In this document: in pieces, positions 53,762 to 62,341 of the stretch
How positions within the stretch are numbered: the stretch's first letter is position 1
Layout of the letters: each line of letters starts with the position of its first letter
DNA from: Kitasatospora aureofaciens
GTDB lineage: Bacteria; Actinomycetota; Actinomycetes; Streptomycetales; Streptomycetaceae
DNA length: 64,000 nucleotides
Assembly (NCBI RefSeq): GCF_019192735.1
Contig: NZ_JAHTKP010000013.1
Span: forward strand, 62,001-126,000
Direction: 5' to 3'
Translations under genes and position numbers: made by a program
The notes under the pieces: model-generated
Seen by the model: only the letters and a program-made list of their open reading frames with translations
Databases searched by the model: none
What the model was told of the DNA's origin: nothing

Positions 53762-56476
53762 ATGCCCCGCTCGAAGAAGTTCCGGCGCGCCCGTCTGATC
53801 GTGATCGTGCTGGTCGTGCTGCTGGTGGCCGGCGTCGGCTACGGCGGCTACCGCGGGGTCTCCGCGGTCCGCGCGTCCTACCCGACGGTCGACGGCAGCG
53901 TGAAGGTGGCGGGCCTGAGCGCGCCGGTCGACGTCAAGCGGGACGCCAACGGCATCCCGCAGCTCTACGCCGACACCTCCGAGGACCTCTTCCGCGCCCA
54001 GGGCTACGTCCAGGCGCAGGACCGCTTCTGGGAGATGGACGTCCGCCGGCACATCACCGCCGGCCGCCTCTCCGAGATGTTCGGCGACAGCCAGGTCGAC
54101 ACCGACACCTTCATCCGCACCATGGGCTGGCGCCGGGTGGCGGAGCAGGAGATCAAGAAGCTGTCGCCGGAGACCAACAAGTACCTCCAGGCCTACGCGG
54201 ACGGCGTCAACGCGTGGCTGGGCGAGCACCCGGGCGGCGAGAAGGCCTCGCTGGAGTACACGCTGCTCGGCGCCGTCAACAGCAGCTACAAGCCCGAGCA
54301 GTGGACCCCGGTCGACTCGGTGGCCTGGCTCAAGGCGATGGCCTGGAACCTCTCCGGGAACCTCCAGGAGGAGATCGACCGCTCGCTGCTGGCCCAGGAC
54401 TTCAGCCCGGAGAAGATCGCCGAGCTGTACCCGGAGTACCCGTACAGCCGCAACGGCACGATCCTGAAGACCGGCACCGTCGTCGGCGACACCTACCGCC
54501 CGGCCGACGGCTCCACCCAGGCGGCGGCCCCCGGCACCGCCACCGCCCAGGGCGCGGCCACCACCAAGGCGCTGCTCCAGGGCCTCACCGACCGGATCGA
54601 CGCCATGCCGCAGCTCCTCGGCCGCCCGGGCCAGGGCATCGGCTCCAACTCCTGGGTGGTGGCGGGCACCCACACCACCACCGGCAAGCCGCTGCTGGCC
54701 AATGACCCGCACCTCGGCCCCGGCCTGCCGTCCGTCTGGTACCAGATGGGCCTGCACTGCCGCACCGCCTCGCCGGCCTGCCAGTTCGACGTCTCCGGCT
54801 TCACCTTCGCCGGCATGCCGGGCGTGATGATCGGCCACAACAAGGACATCGCCTGGGGCTTCACCAACCTCGGCGCCGACGTCACCGACCTGTACCTGGA
54901 AAAGGTCACCGGCCCGGACACGTACCAGGTCGACGGCAAGGACGTGAAGTTCGACCTCCGCAAGGAGACCATCAAGGTCGCCGGCGGCGAGGACCGCACC
55001 ATCACCGTCCGCACCACCCAGACCGGTGCTCCGCTCATCTCCGACCAGAGCACCGAGCAGCAGAACGTCGGCAAGTACGCCCCGAACGGCAGCGCCGCCC
55101 CCGACCGCGGCACCGGCGGCTACGGCGTCGCCCTGCAGTGGACCGCACTCAACCCCGGCAAGACGATGGACGCCGTGTTCGAGCTGGACAAGGCGAAGAA
55201 CTGGGACGAGTTCCGGGGTGCAGCCAAGGACTTCGCCGTCCCCGCGCAGAACCTGATCTACGCCGACGCCAAGCACATCGGCTACCAGGCCCCGGGCGAC
55301 ATCCCGATCCGCGGCAAGGGCGACGGCGGCACCCTCCCGGCCCCGGGCTGGGACTCCGCCTACCAGTGGAAGGGCTCGATCCCCTTCACCGCCCTGCCGT
55401 ACGGCCTGGACCCGTCCGCCGGTTACATCGTCACCGCCAACCAGGCCGTGGTGGACCAGAGTTACAAGTACAACCTGACCAAGGACTGGGAGTACGGCAC
55501 CCGGGCCAAGGAGATCACCGACCAGATCGAGGGCCTGCTCAAGAACAACGGCAAGATCTCGCCGGACGACATGCAGACCCTGCAGCTGGACAACACCAGC
55601 ATCATGGCCAAGACCCTGGTCCCGCTGCTGCTCAAGCAGCAGATCGACGACCCGTACGTGCGCGAGGCCCAGGACCTGCTGAAGGACTGGAACTACCACC
55701 AGGACGCCGACTCGGCCGCCGCCGCCTACTACAACGGCGTCTGGCGCCAGCTGCTCAGCCTCGCCTTCGGCCAGAAGTTCCCGGCCGACCTGCGGGCGAA
55801 GGGAAACTGCCTGCTGGTCCGCCAGCAGGACGACCCGACCAAGCCGGACAGCTCCAGCAAGATCGTCACCGAGTGCGGCACCCGCGACCCGGGCAAGGCC
55901 CAGCCGGACGGCGGCGACCGCTGGACCGAGGTGGTGCGCCAGCAGCTGGACAAGCCCGACAGCTCGTGGTGGACGTACATCGACTCGCAGCACAAGGAGC
56001 AGAAGGGCCTGGACAACCTGCTCAAGGAGGCGATGAAGAACGCCCGCCAGGACCTGACCTCGCTGCTCAGCAAGGACGTCTCCACCTGGAGCTGGGGCCG
56101 TCTGCACAAGCTGGAGCTGCGCGAGCAGACCCTCGGCAGCGACGACTCGTCGATCGCCTCCGGCCTGGTCCACAAGCTGCTGAACCGCGGCCCGTACCGC
56201 CTCTCCGGCGGCTCGGCGGCGGTCGACGCGGCGGGCTGGAACGCGGCGGCCGGCTACCAGGTGGACTGGATCCCGTCGATGCGGATGGTGGTCGACCTGA
56301 GCGACTTCGACTCCTCGCGCTGGATCAACGTCGGCGGCGCCTCCGGCCACGCCTTCCACGACAACTACAACGACCAGACCGACCTCTGGCTCAAGGGCAA
56401 GCTGCTGACCTGGGCCTACTCGCCGGACGCGGTCGAGAAGGCGACCAAGCACAAACTGGTCCTCACCAACGGCTGA
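53762..56476 (+). CDS. Penicillin acylase-family Ntn hydrolase
   Basis: 904 residues, exported and self-processing. A basic N-terminus and one hydrophobic segment (LIVIVLVVLLVAGVGYGGY) form an uncleaved anchor or signal. The alpha-chain region has GIPQLYADTSEDLFRAQGYVQAQDRFWEMDVRRHITAGRLSEMFG. The beta chain begins at the nucleophile Ser in GIGSNSWVVAGTHTTTGKPLLANDPHLGPGLPSVWYQ; the family's oxyanion and Asn residues are in PGVMIGHNKDIAWGFTN. Related enzymes cleave N-acyl-homoserine lactones, cyclic lipopeptides or penicillins. The ATG at 53762 is chosen; the frame opens at 53660. Confidence 0.93.
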   Translation: MPRSKKFRRARLIVIVLVVLLVAGVGYGGYRGVSAVRASYPTVDGSVKVAGLSAPVDVKRDANGIPQLYADTSEDLFRAQGYVQAQDRFWEMDVRRHITAGRLSEMFGDSQVDTDTFIRTMGWRRVAEQEIKKLSPETNKYLQAYADGVNAWLGEHPGGEKASLEYTLLGAVNSSYKPEQWTPVDSVAWLKAMAWNLSGNLQEEIDRSLLAQDFSPEKIAELYPEYPYSRNGTILKTGTVVGDTYRPADGSTQAAAPGTATAQGAATTKALLQGLTDRIDAMPQLLGRPGQGIGSNSWVVAGTHTTTGKPLLANDPHLGPGLPSVWYQMGLHCRTASPACQFDVSGFTFAGMPGVMIGHNKDIAWGFTNLGADVTDLYLEKVTGPDTYQVDGKDVKFDLRKETIKVAGGEDRTITVRTTQTGAPLISDQSTEQQNVGKYAPNGSAAPDRGTGGYGVALQWTALNPGKTMDAVFELDKAKNWDEFRGAAKDFAVPAQNLIYADAKHIGYQAPGDIPIRGKGDGGTLPAPGWDSAYQWKGSIPFTALPYGLDPSAGYIVTANQAVVDQSYKYNLTKDWEYGTRAKEITDQIEGLLKNNGKISPDDMQTLQLDNTSIMAKTLVPLLLKQQIDDPYVREAQDLLKDWNYHQDADSAAAAYYNGVWRQLLSLAFGQKFPADLRAKGNCLLVRQQDDPTKPDSSSKIVTECGTRDPGKAQPDGGDRWTEVVRQQLDKPDSSWWTYIDSQHKEQKGLDNLLKEAMKNARQDLTSLLSKDVSTWSWGRLHKLELREQTLGSDDSSIASGLVHKLLNRGPYRLSGGSAAVDAAGWNAAAGYQVDWIPSMRMVVDLSDFDSSRWINVGGASGHAFHDNYNDQTDLWLKGKLLTWAYSPDAVEKATKHKLVLTNG

Positions 56477-56488
56477 CGCACCACGCCA

Positions 56489-56521
56489 CGGCGGCCCCGC
56501 TCGGAATGAGCGGGGCCGCCG
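56489..56521. terminator. Convergent terminator hairpin
   Basis: GGCGGCCCCGCTC (56490-56502) with GAGCGGGGCCGCC (56508-56520), extended by one more pair, loop GGAAT. It separates the acylase gene and the oppositely oriented cyclo-ligase gene. Confidence 0.85.
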
Positions 56522-56542
56522 CCGTTTCCCGCTGCCGCCGTT

Positions 56543-57118
56543 TCACCCCAGCCCGTGCCGCCCCGACGGCGTGACCGCCACGTCGACCGGCCGGTCGTGC
56601 GACTCGCCCGGCACCTCCGCCAGCAGCTCGTGCTCGTACAGCAGCACCGCCAGCACCGGCCGCGCCCCCGCCCGCTCCAGCCGCGCGAGCACCCGGTCGT
56701 AGCTGCCGCCGCCCCGACCCAGCCGCAGCCCGTGCCGGTCCACCGCCAGCCCCGGCAGCAGCACCACCGCCGCGTCCGTCACCGCCTCCGGACCCAGCCG
56801 CGGCCCGACCGGCTCCAGCAGCCCGCGCCCGGCCGGGGCCAGCGCGTCCGCCCCCTCGTACACCGCCCAGTCCAGGTCGTTGTCGGCCAGCAGCACCGGC
56901 AGCAGCACCCGCACCCCGCGCGCCCGCAGCGCGTCCAGCAGCGGGCCCGTCCCCGGCTCGGCGCCGACCGAGACGTACGCGGCGACGGTGGCGCCCGGTG
57001 CCGCCAGCTCCCCGGCGTGCAGAGCCAGCTCGCGCGCCGTCTCCGTGCGCTGTTCCATGGTGAGTGCACGACGGTCGGCCAGTAGCCGTGTCCTCAGCGC
57101 ACGCTTCTCGTTGTACAT
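56543..57118 (-). CDS. 5-formyltetrahydrofolate cyclo-ligase
   Basis: 191 residues. The enzyme converts 5-formyl-THF to 5,10-methenyl-THF with ATP. Signature segments are KRALRTRLLADRRALT, VLLPGLAVDRHGLRLGRGGGSYDR (the ATP/folate site) and LAVLLYEHELLAEVPGESHDRPVDVAVTP. ATG 57118 with GGAGGAGATCCC decides the start; the frame opens 66 bases earlier. It is divergent from the GGDEF gene. Confidence 0.92.
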   Translation of the reverse strand: MYNEKRALRTRLLADRRALTMEQRTETARELALHAGELAAPGATVAAYVSVGAEPGTGPLLDALRARGVRVLLPVLLADNDLDWAVYEGADALAPAGRGLLEPVGPRLGPEAVTDAAVVLLPGLAVDRHGLRLGRGGGSYDRVLARLERAGARPVLAVLLYEHELLAEVPGESHDRPVDVAVTPSGRHGLG

Positions 57119-57201
57119 GGGATCTCCTCCGCAGCTCTGCGCCCGACGGGCCTTCGACGTGCCTCCGACGGCAGAGCCTGACACGCGAAAGGGCGGCCCG
57201 A

Positions 57202-58122
57202 TTGCCCACCCCGCTCCTGGTCCAGGCCCTGGCCGCGCTGAGCGTCCCCGCGCTGGCCGGCACCGCCGTGCTCGGGCTGCGGCTGCGCCGGACGGGCGAG
57301 CAGGCCGCCGGCCGGGAGGCGCGGCTGCACGAGCGGGTCGCCGAGCTGGAGGGCCGCTGCGCCGAGCTGGAGCGCACCGCGTCCTGCGACCCGCTCACCG
57401 GCGTGTGGAACTACCGGCACCTCCAGCTCACCCTCGACCGGGAGATCGAGCGCTCCCGCCGCGCCGAGCACACCGACCAGCAGGACGGGCCGCGCCCGCT
57501 GGCCGTGCTGCTGCTGGAGATCGCGGGCTTCGACGCGGTCGTCGCCGAGCACGGCCGCGGCCGGGCCAGCGCGATACTGCGCGACCTCGCCCAGCGGCTC
57601 GCGATGGAGATCCGCCGCGCCGACACCCTCGGCCGGTACAGCGGCGAGGAGTTCCTGGTGGTCCTGCCGGACACCGGCGCCGATGGCGCCGCGCAGGTCG
57701 CCGAACGGCTGGTCTGGTCGGTCCGCCGGCACCTGCTGCTCGACTGGTCCTCCGGCCCCCGCGAGCCCCGCCCGGCGCAGGGCAACGGCCTGACCGCCGC
57801 CGTCGGCGTCGCCGTGCTCCCCGAGGACGGCACGCACGCCGCGGTCCTCCTCCGAGCCGCCGACCGGGCGCTCGCCGAGGCCCGCGCGGCGGGCGGCGAC
57901 TGCTGGCGCAGAACGCGTCCACCACACCTTCCCGAGCCCCTCACTTCCGGTACGGAGAACGGGTCGACTGCCGAACGTGACCGTTCGGAAAAGCCGGGTA
58001 GTCTGTCGCCCTGTGCCGGCGGGGACCCCCTCACCACGCCGGTCGTTTCCCAGACGCCTGCCACCGCGGCCGGCCCCGGCGACGGGCCCTCCCAGTCGTC
58101 CGGATCGTGCCCGGACGGGTGA
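57202..58122 (+). CDS. GGDEF-domain protein (SGEEF variant)
   Basis: 306 residues from a TTG start. One N-terminal transmembrane helix (LLVQALAALSVPALAGTAVLGL) is followed by a short coiled coil (EARLHERVAELEGRCAELE). The GGDEF domain runs DPLTGVWNYRHLQLTLDREIERSRR to RYSGEEFLVVLPDTGADGA and ends near VGVAVLPEDGTHAAVLLRAADRALAEAR. The signature is SGEEF instead of GG(D/E)EF, so cyclic di-GMP synthesis is possible but unproven. A Thr/Ser/Pro-rich tail of 70 residues follows. TTG 57202 has AAAGGG upstream and precedes the helix; earlier in-frame starts have no coding support. Confidence 0.8.
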   Translation: MPTPLLVQALAALSVPALAGTAVLGLRLRRTGEQAAGREARLHERVAELEGRCAELERTASCDPLTGVWNYRHLQLTLDREIERSRRAEHTDQQDGPRPLAVLLLEIAGFDAVVAEHGRGRASAILRDLAQRLAMEIRRADTLGRYSGEEFLVVLPDTGADGAAQVAERLVWSVRRHLLLDWSSGPREPRPAQGNGLTAAVGVAVLPEDGTHAAVLLRAADRALAEARAAGGDCWRRTRPPHLPEPLTSGTENGSTAERDRSEKPGSLSPCAGGDPLTTPVVSQTPATAAGPGDGPSQSSGSCPDG

Positions 58123-58147
58123 AAACGTGCCTTAGTAAGGTTTACGC

Positions 58148-59068
58148 ATGACGACGACCAACTCTCGAATTCCGGTAACCAAGGCCGTGGTACCCGCGGC
58201 CGGACTGGGCACCCGCTTCCTCCCGGCCACCAAGGCCACGCCGAAGGAGATGCTGCCCGTCGTCGACAAGCCGGCCATCCAGTACGTCGTCGAGGAGGCC
58301 GCCGCCGCCGGGCTGTCCGACATACTGATGGTCACCGGCCGCAACAAGCGCGCCCTGGAGGACCACTTCGACCGCGCCTACGAGCTGGAGGAGCTGCTCG
58401 CCCGCAAGGGTGACGAGGACCGCCTGCGCCGGGTCCGGGAGTCCGTCGATCTGGCCAACATGCACTACGTCCGCCAGGGCGACCCGAAGGGCCTCGGCCA
58501 CGCCGTCTCGGTCGCCGAGCAGCACGTGGCCGGCCAGCCCTTCGCCGTCCTGCTCGGTGACGACCTGATCGACCCGCGCGACCCGCTGCTCGCCCGCATG
58601 ATCGAGGTCCAGCAGGAGCTCGGCGGCTCGGTCGTCGCCCTCATGGAGGTCGACCCCTCCCAGATCCACCTGTACGGCTGCGCCGCCGTCAAGCCGAACG
58701 GCTTCGGCGAGGACGTCTTCCAGGTGACCGACCTGGTCGAGAAGCCCGACACCGCCGACGCCCCGTCGAACTACGCCGTCATCGGCCGCTACGTCCTCGA
58801 CCCGTCGGTCTTCGACGTGCTGCGCGAGACGAAGCCCGGCCGCGGCGGCGAGATCCAGCTCACCGACGCCCTCCGCGAGCTGACCACCCGCTCCCCGGAG
58901 ACCGGCGGCCAGGTGCACGGCGTGCTCTTCAAGGGCCGCCGCTACGACACCGGTGACCGCGCCGACTACCTGCGCGCTATCGTCCGACTGGCCTCCGAGC
59001 GCGAGGACCTGGGCCCGGAGTTCCGCTCCTGGCTGCGGGAGTTCGTCGCCTCCGAGCTGCAGGACTGA
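58148..59068 (+). CDS. galU: UTP-glucose-1-phosphate uridylyltransferase
   Basis: 306 residues. Makes UDP-glucose for envelope polysaccharides and nucleotide-sugar pathways. Conserved parts are KAVVPAAGLGTRFLPATKATPKEMLPVVDKPAIQYVVEEA (nucleotide-binding), VTGRNKRALEDHFD, FAVLLGDDLI, and ALRELTTRSPETGGQVHGVLFKGRRYDTGDRADYL. The ATG is preceded by TAAGG, part of the palindrome CCTTA-G-TAAGG (58130-58140), which could hide the ribosome site in a small hairpin. Upstream neighbour of the glp-moaC-moaB-rimJ-sepX group, as in corynebacteria. Confidence 0.96.
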   Translation: MTTTNSRIPVTKAVVPAAGLGTRFLPATKATPKEMLPVVDKPAIQYVVEEAAAAGLSDILMVTGRNKRALEDHFDRAYELEELLARKGDEDRLRRVRESVDLANMHYVRQGDPKGLGHAVSVAEQHVAGQPFAVLLGDDLIDPRDPLLARMIEVQQELGGSVVALMEVDPSQIHLYGCAAVKPNGFGEDVFQVTDLVEKPDTADAPSNYAVIGRYVLDPSVFDVLRETKPGRGGEIQLTDALRELTTRSPETGGQVHGVLFKGRRYDTGDRADYLRAIVRLASEREDLGPEFRSWLREFVASELQD

Positions 59069-59093
59069 CACACCGACAGAGAGCGAGCCGCCG

Positions 59094-60434
59094 ATGACCG
59101 GGTCCACGGAGCACACCACCAGCCCCACCGCAGCCTGCTGCGACGGCGCCGCGGACCCGGCACCGGCGGCTCCTCGCCTCTGGACCGTCGACGAGCACCT
59201 CGCCGACGTCCTGTCCTCGGTCGGCCCGCTGCCCGCCATCGAGCTCCAGCTGCTCGACTCCCGCGGCTGCCGGCTCGACGAGGACGTGCTCGCGGGCGGT
59301 GACCTGCCGCCCTTCGACAACAGCTCGATGGACGGTTACGCCGTCCGCACCGCCGACACCGCCCGGGCAACCGCCGAGTACCCCTCGGTGCTCGTCGTGG
59401 TCGGCGACATCGCCGCCGGCGCCGGGGAGCTGCCCCGGGTCGGCCCCGGCCAGGCCGCCCGGATCATGACCGGCGCCCCCGTCCCGCCCGGCGCCGAGGC
59501 CGTCGCCCCGGTCGAGTGGACCGACGGCGGCACCGGCACCGGTGTGGCAGCCGACGCGATGACCGCGGCCGTCGAGGACGAGGAGGTCCGGGTCCTGCGC
59601 CCGGTCGCCGAGGGCGCGCACATCCGCCGCCGCGGCAGCGACGTCGCGGCCGGCTCCCGCGTCCTGGAGGCCGGTACCCGGCTCGGCCCCACCCAGCTCG
59701 GCCTGCTCGCCGCGATCGGCCGGGCCACCGTGAAGGTCTGCCCGCGCCCGCGGGTCGTGGTGCTGTCCACCGGCAGCGAGCTGGTCCAGCCCGGCGAGAC
59801 GGTCGGGCCCGGCCAGATCCCCGACTCCAACAGCTTCACCCTCACCGCTGCCGCCCAGGAGGCCGGCGCCATCGCCTACCGGGTCGGCGGCGTCCCGGAC
59901 GACGCGGCCCGGCTGCGCGCCGTCCTGGAGGACCAGCTCGGCCGTGCCGACCTGATCGTCACCAGCGGTGGGGTCAGCGTCGGCGCGTACGACGTGGTCA
60001 AGGAGGTCTTCGAGTCCTACGGGGGTGTCGACTTCCGGAGGCTGAAGATGCAGCCGGGCAAGCCGCAGGGCTTCGGCCGGATCGGCGGTGCGGCCGGTGT
60101 GCCGCTGCTCGCCCTGCCCGGCAACCCGGTCAGCGCGTACATCTCCTTCGAGCTGTTCGTCCGCCCGGTCATCCGCACCATGCTCGGTGCCGCCGACGTC
60201 CACCGCCCGGTGGTCCGCGCGCTCTGCCCGGCGGCGCTGCGCTCCCCGGCCGGCCGGCGGCAGTTCCTGCGCGGCCGCTACTCGGCGGCCGACGGCACGG
60301 TCGAGCCGGTCGGCGGCGCCGAGTCCCACCTGGTCGGCGCGCTGGCCCGGGCGAACTGTCTGATCACCGTCCCCGAGGACGTCACCGAGCTGCCCGCCAG
60401 CAGTGAGGTGGACGTGGTCCTGCTCGACTCCTGA
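59094..60434 (+). CDS. glp: MoeA-family protein, probably the gephyrin-like division protein Glp
   Basis: 446 residues. The chain follows MoeA throughout: SMDGYAVRTADTA, ARIMTGAPVPPGAEAV, VRVLRPVAEGAHIRRRGSDVAAG, VLSTGSELVQPGE, DLIVTSGGVSVGAYDVVKEV, and PGNPVSAYISFELFVRPVI. By family it inserts molybdate into adenylylated molybdopterin. The position between galU and a rimJ-type gene, close to sepX, matches the locus of Glp, which in corynebacteria binds FtsZ and the membrane receptor GlpR. So a division role is likely, with or without catalysis. The ATG at 59094 is chosen; the frame opens at 58953. Confidence 0.85.
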   Translation: MTGSTEHTTSPTAACCDGAADPAPAAPRLWTVDEHLADVLSSVGPLPAIELQLLDSRGCRLDEDVLAGGDLPPFDNSSMDGYAVRTADTARATAEYPSVLVVVGDIAAGAGELPRVGPGQAARIMTGAPVPPGAEAVAPVEWTDGGTGTGVAADAMTAAVEDEEVRVLRPVAEGAHIRRRGSDVAAGSRVLEAGTRLGPTQLGLLAAIGRATVKVCPRPRVVVLSTGSELVQPGETVGPGQIPDSNSFTLTAAAQEAGAIAYRVGGVPDDAARLRAVLEDQLGRADLIVTSGGVSVGAYDVVKEVFESYGGVDFRRLKMQPGKPQGFGRIGGAAGVPLLALPGNPVSAYISFELFVRPVIRTMLGAADVHRPVVRALCPAALRSPAGRRQFLRGRYSAADGTVEPVGGAESHLVGALARANCLITVPEDVTELPASSEVDVVLLDS

Positions 60435-60553
60435 GGCTCGTCCGAGGCTCACCGGGCGGGGCGCCCGTCCCGTGATCCGGCCCCTCCCGCGCGGCGGGGC
60501 GGGGGAGCTGTACGGTAGCGCGGTATTCGATCTGCGCGCCCCTGGAGCCACCC

Positions 60554-61054
60554 GTGACGACACCTCCCCCCGGCGACCGCCTCACCCACGTCGACGACCA
60601 GGGCGCGGCCCGGATGGTCGACGTCTCCGAGAAGGCCACCACCGCGCGCACCGCCGTCGCGGCCGGCCGGGTCCGGGTCTCCCCGAAGGTGGTCGAACTG
60701 CTGCGCGGCGAGGGCGTGCCCAAGGGCGACGCCCTCGCGGTCGCCCGGATCGCCGGGATCATGGGCGCCAAGAAGACCCCCGACCTGATCCCGCTCTGCC
60801 ACCCGATCGCCGTCTCCGGCGTCAAGGTCGACCTCGCCGTCGCGGACGACGCGGTCGAGATCACCGCCACCGTGCGGACCGCCGACCGCACCGGAGTCGA
60901 GATGGAGGCGCTGACCTCCGTCACGGTGGCCGCGCTGACCGTCATCGACATGGTCAAGGCGGTGGACAAGGGCGCCACCATCGAGTCCGTCCGGGTGCTC
61001 AGCAAGACCGGCGGCAAGAGCGGCGACTGGTTCGCGCCGGAGGTGGCGGAGTGA
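60554..61054 (+). CDS. moaC: Cyclic pyranopterin monophosphate synthase MoaC
   Basis: 166 residues. Catalyses the second half of the first step of molybdenum-cofactor biosynthesis, with MoaA. Diagnostic are [38 protein letters not shown] (catalytic Lys, His) and [26 protein letters not shown]. The GTG start and TGA overlap moaB by four bases. A moaA gene is not in the window. Confidence 0.96.
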   Translation: MTTPPPGDRLTHVDDQGAARMVDVSEKATTARTAVAAGRVRVSPKVVELLRGEGVPKGDALAVARIAGIMGAKKTPDLIPLCHPIAVSGVKVDLAVADDAVEITATVRTADRTGVEMEALTSVTVAALTVIDMVKAVDKGATIESVRVLSKTGGKSGDWFAPEVAE

Positions 61055-61569
61055 AGGCATCGGCCGGGAAGGCACTGGCAGTCACGGTGTCCAACCGCGC
61101 CTCGGCCGGCGTTTACGAGGACAAGGGCGGCCCACTGCTGGTGGCCGGCCTGACCGCGATGGGGTTCACCGCCGACGGCCCCCGGGTCGTCCCCGACGGC
61201 GAACCGGTGGAGGCCGTCCTGCGCGAGGCCGTCGCGGCCGGCTACGACGTGGTGCTGACCACCGGCGGCACCGGCATCTCGCCGATGGACCTCACCCCCG
61301 AGATGACCGCCCGGGTGATCGACCGGCAGATCCCCGGCATCGCCGAGGCGATCCGCGCGTACGGCCGCGACAAGGTGCCGACCGCGGCCCTCTCCCGCGG
61401 GCTCGCCGGCCTCGCCGGACGTACCCTGATCGTCAACCTGCCGGGCTCGACCGGCGGAGTCAGGGACGGCCTGGCCGTCCTGGAGCCGCTGCTCGCCCAC
61501 GCCGTCGACCAGCTCGGCGGCGGGGACCACCCCCGGCCCGACGCACCGGCTTCCGGGAGAGCGCACTGA
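61051..61569 (+). CDS. moaB: MogA/MoaB-family molybdopterin adenylyltransferase
   Basis: 172 residues. Adenylylates molybdopterin before molybdate insertion. The MPT-binding motif is [56 protein letters not shown] are also characteristic. The GTG at 61051 overlaps the moaC stop. The C-terminal tail is Pro/Ala-rich. Its TGA overlaps the CTG start of the next gene by four bases. Confidence 0.93.
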   Translation: MKASAGKALAVTVSNRASAGVYEDKGGPLLVAGLTAMGFTADGPRVVPDGEPVEAVLREAVAAGYDVVLTTGGTGISPMDLTPEMTARVIDRQIPGIAEAIRAYGRDKVPTAALSRGLAGLAGRTLIVNLPGSTGGVRDGLAVLEPLLAHAVDQLGGGDHPRPDAPASGRAH

Positions 61570-62192
61570 ACGCCGGCTGGCCGGTCGAGCTCCACGAGGG
61601 GGAGGTCGCGCTGCGCCCGATCCGGGCCCGCGACCAGCGCGAGTGGCAGGAGGTCAGCCGCCGCAACCGGGACTGGCTGCGCCGCTGGGAGGCCACCGTG
61701 CCGCCCGGACCGGCCGGCCAGGCCGCCGGGCCGCGCCCGACCTTCCGGCAGATGGTCCGCTTCCTGCGCGGTGAGGCCTCGGCCGGCCGGATGCTGCCCT
61801 TCGTCGTGCTCTACAAGGGCCAGCTGGTCGGCCAGCTGACCGTCGGCGGCATCACCTGGGGCTCGATGTGCTCTGCCAACGTCGGCTACTGGATCGACGA
61901 GGCGGTGGCCGGGCGCGGCATCATGCCGACCGCCGTGGCGCTTTCGGTGAACCACTGTTTCCGCAACCTCGGCCTGCACCGCATCGAGGTCTGCATCCGC
62001 CCGGAGAACGGCCCGAGCCGCCGGGTGGTGGAAAAGCTCGGCTTCCGCTCGGAGGGAATCCGCCCGCGCTATCTCCACATCGACGGCGACTGGCGGGACC
62101 ACCTCGTGTACGCGCTGACCGCCGAGGAAGTTCCCGAGGGGATGCTGGAGCGCTGGCGGGCGCTCAGTTCCGGCTACGGACCGGGTAATTGA
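61566..62192 (+). CDS. RimJ-type GNAT N-acetyltransferase
   Basis: 208 residues. The GNAT core shows VELHEGEVALRPIRARDQREWQEVSRRNRDWLRRWEAT, LVGQLTVGGITWGSMCSANVGYWIDEAVAGRGIMPTAV (acetyl-CoA loop with GRG) and CIRPENGPSRRVVEKLGFRSEGIRPRYLHIDGDWRDHLVYAL, typical of ribosomal-protein or peptide N-acetyltransferases of the RimJ type. No ATG, GTG or TTG occurs in frame before the conserved N-terminus; CTG 61566, which overlaps the moaB stop (CTGA) and follows GGGAGAG, is therefore the likely start. The first conventional start is GTG 61698, which would remove about 44 conserved residues. Confidence 0.88.
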   Translation: MNAGWPVELHEGEVALRPIRARDQREWQEVSRRNRDWLRRWEATVPPGPAGQAAGPRPTFRQMVRFLRGEASAGRMLPFVVLYKGQLVGQLTVGGITWGSMCSANVGYWIDEAVAGRGIMPTAVALSVNHCFRNLGLHRIEVCIRPENGPSRRVVEKLGFRSEGIRPRYLHIDGDWRDHLVYALTAEEVPEGMLERWRALSSGYGPGN

Positions 62193-62341
62193 ATATATGT
62201 TCGAATCAAATATCGATATGGCATCGGCGCAGCGACGGACGGGCACAAATACCGGCAAAATAGTCGGAGAATCAGCTTGATCACACGACACGCCGTGCCA
62301 AATTGCTGCCAGGCCTTCCCTGGCGCCCTACGGTGTGAATC

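Noticed and set aside
53573..56452. A 959-codon minus-strand frame opposite the penicillin acylase gene
   Set aside because: Its length results from GC-rich codon bias on the real gene; the amino-acid composition is that of a shadow frame and there is no ribosome site.
58130..58140. Iron-box or riboswitch before galU
   Set aside because: The CCTTA-G-TAAGG palindrome is too short and does not match known regulator consensus sequences; noted only as a possible ribosome-site hairpin.
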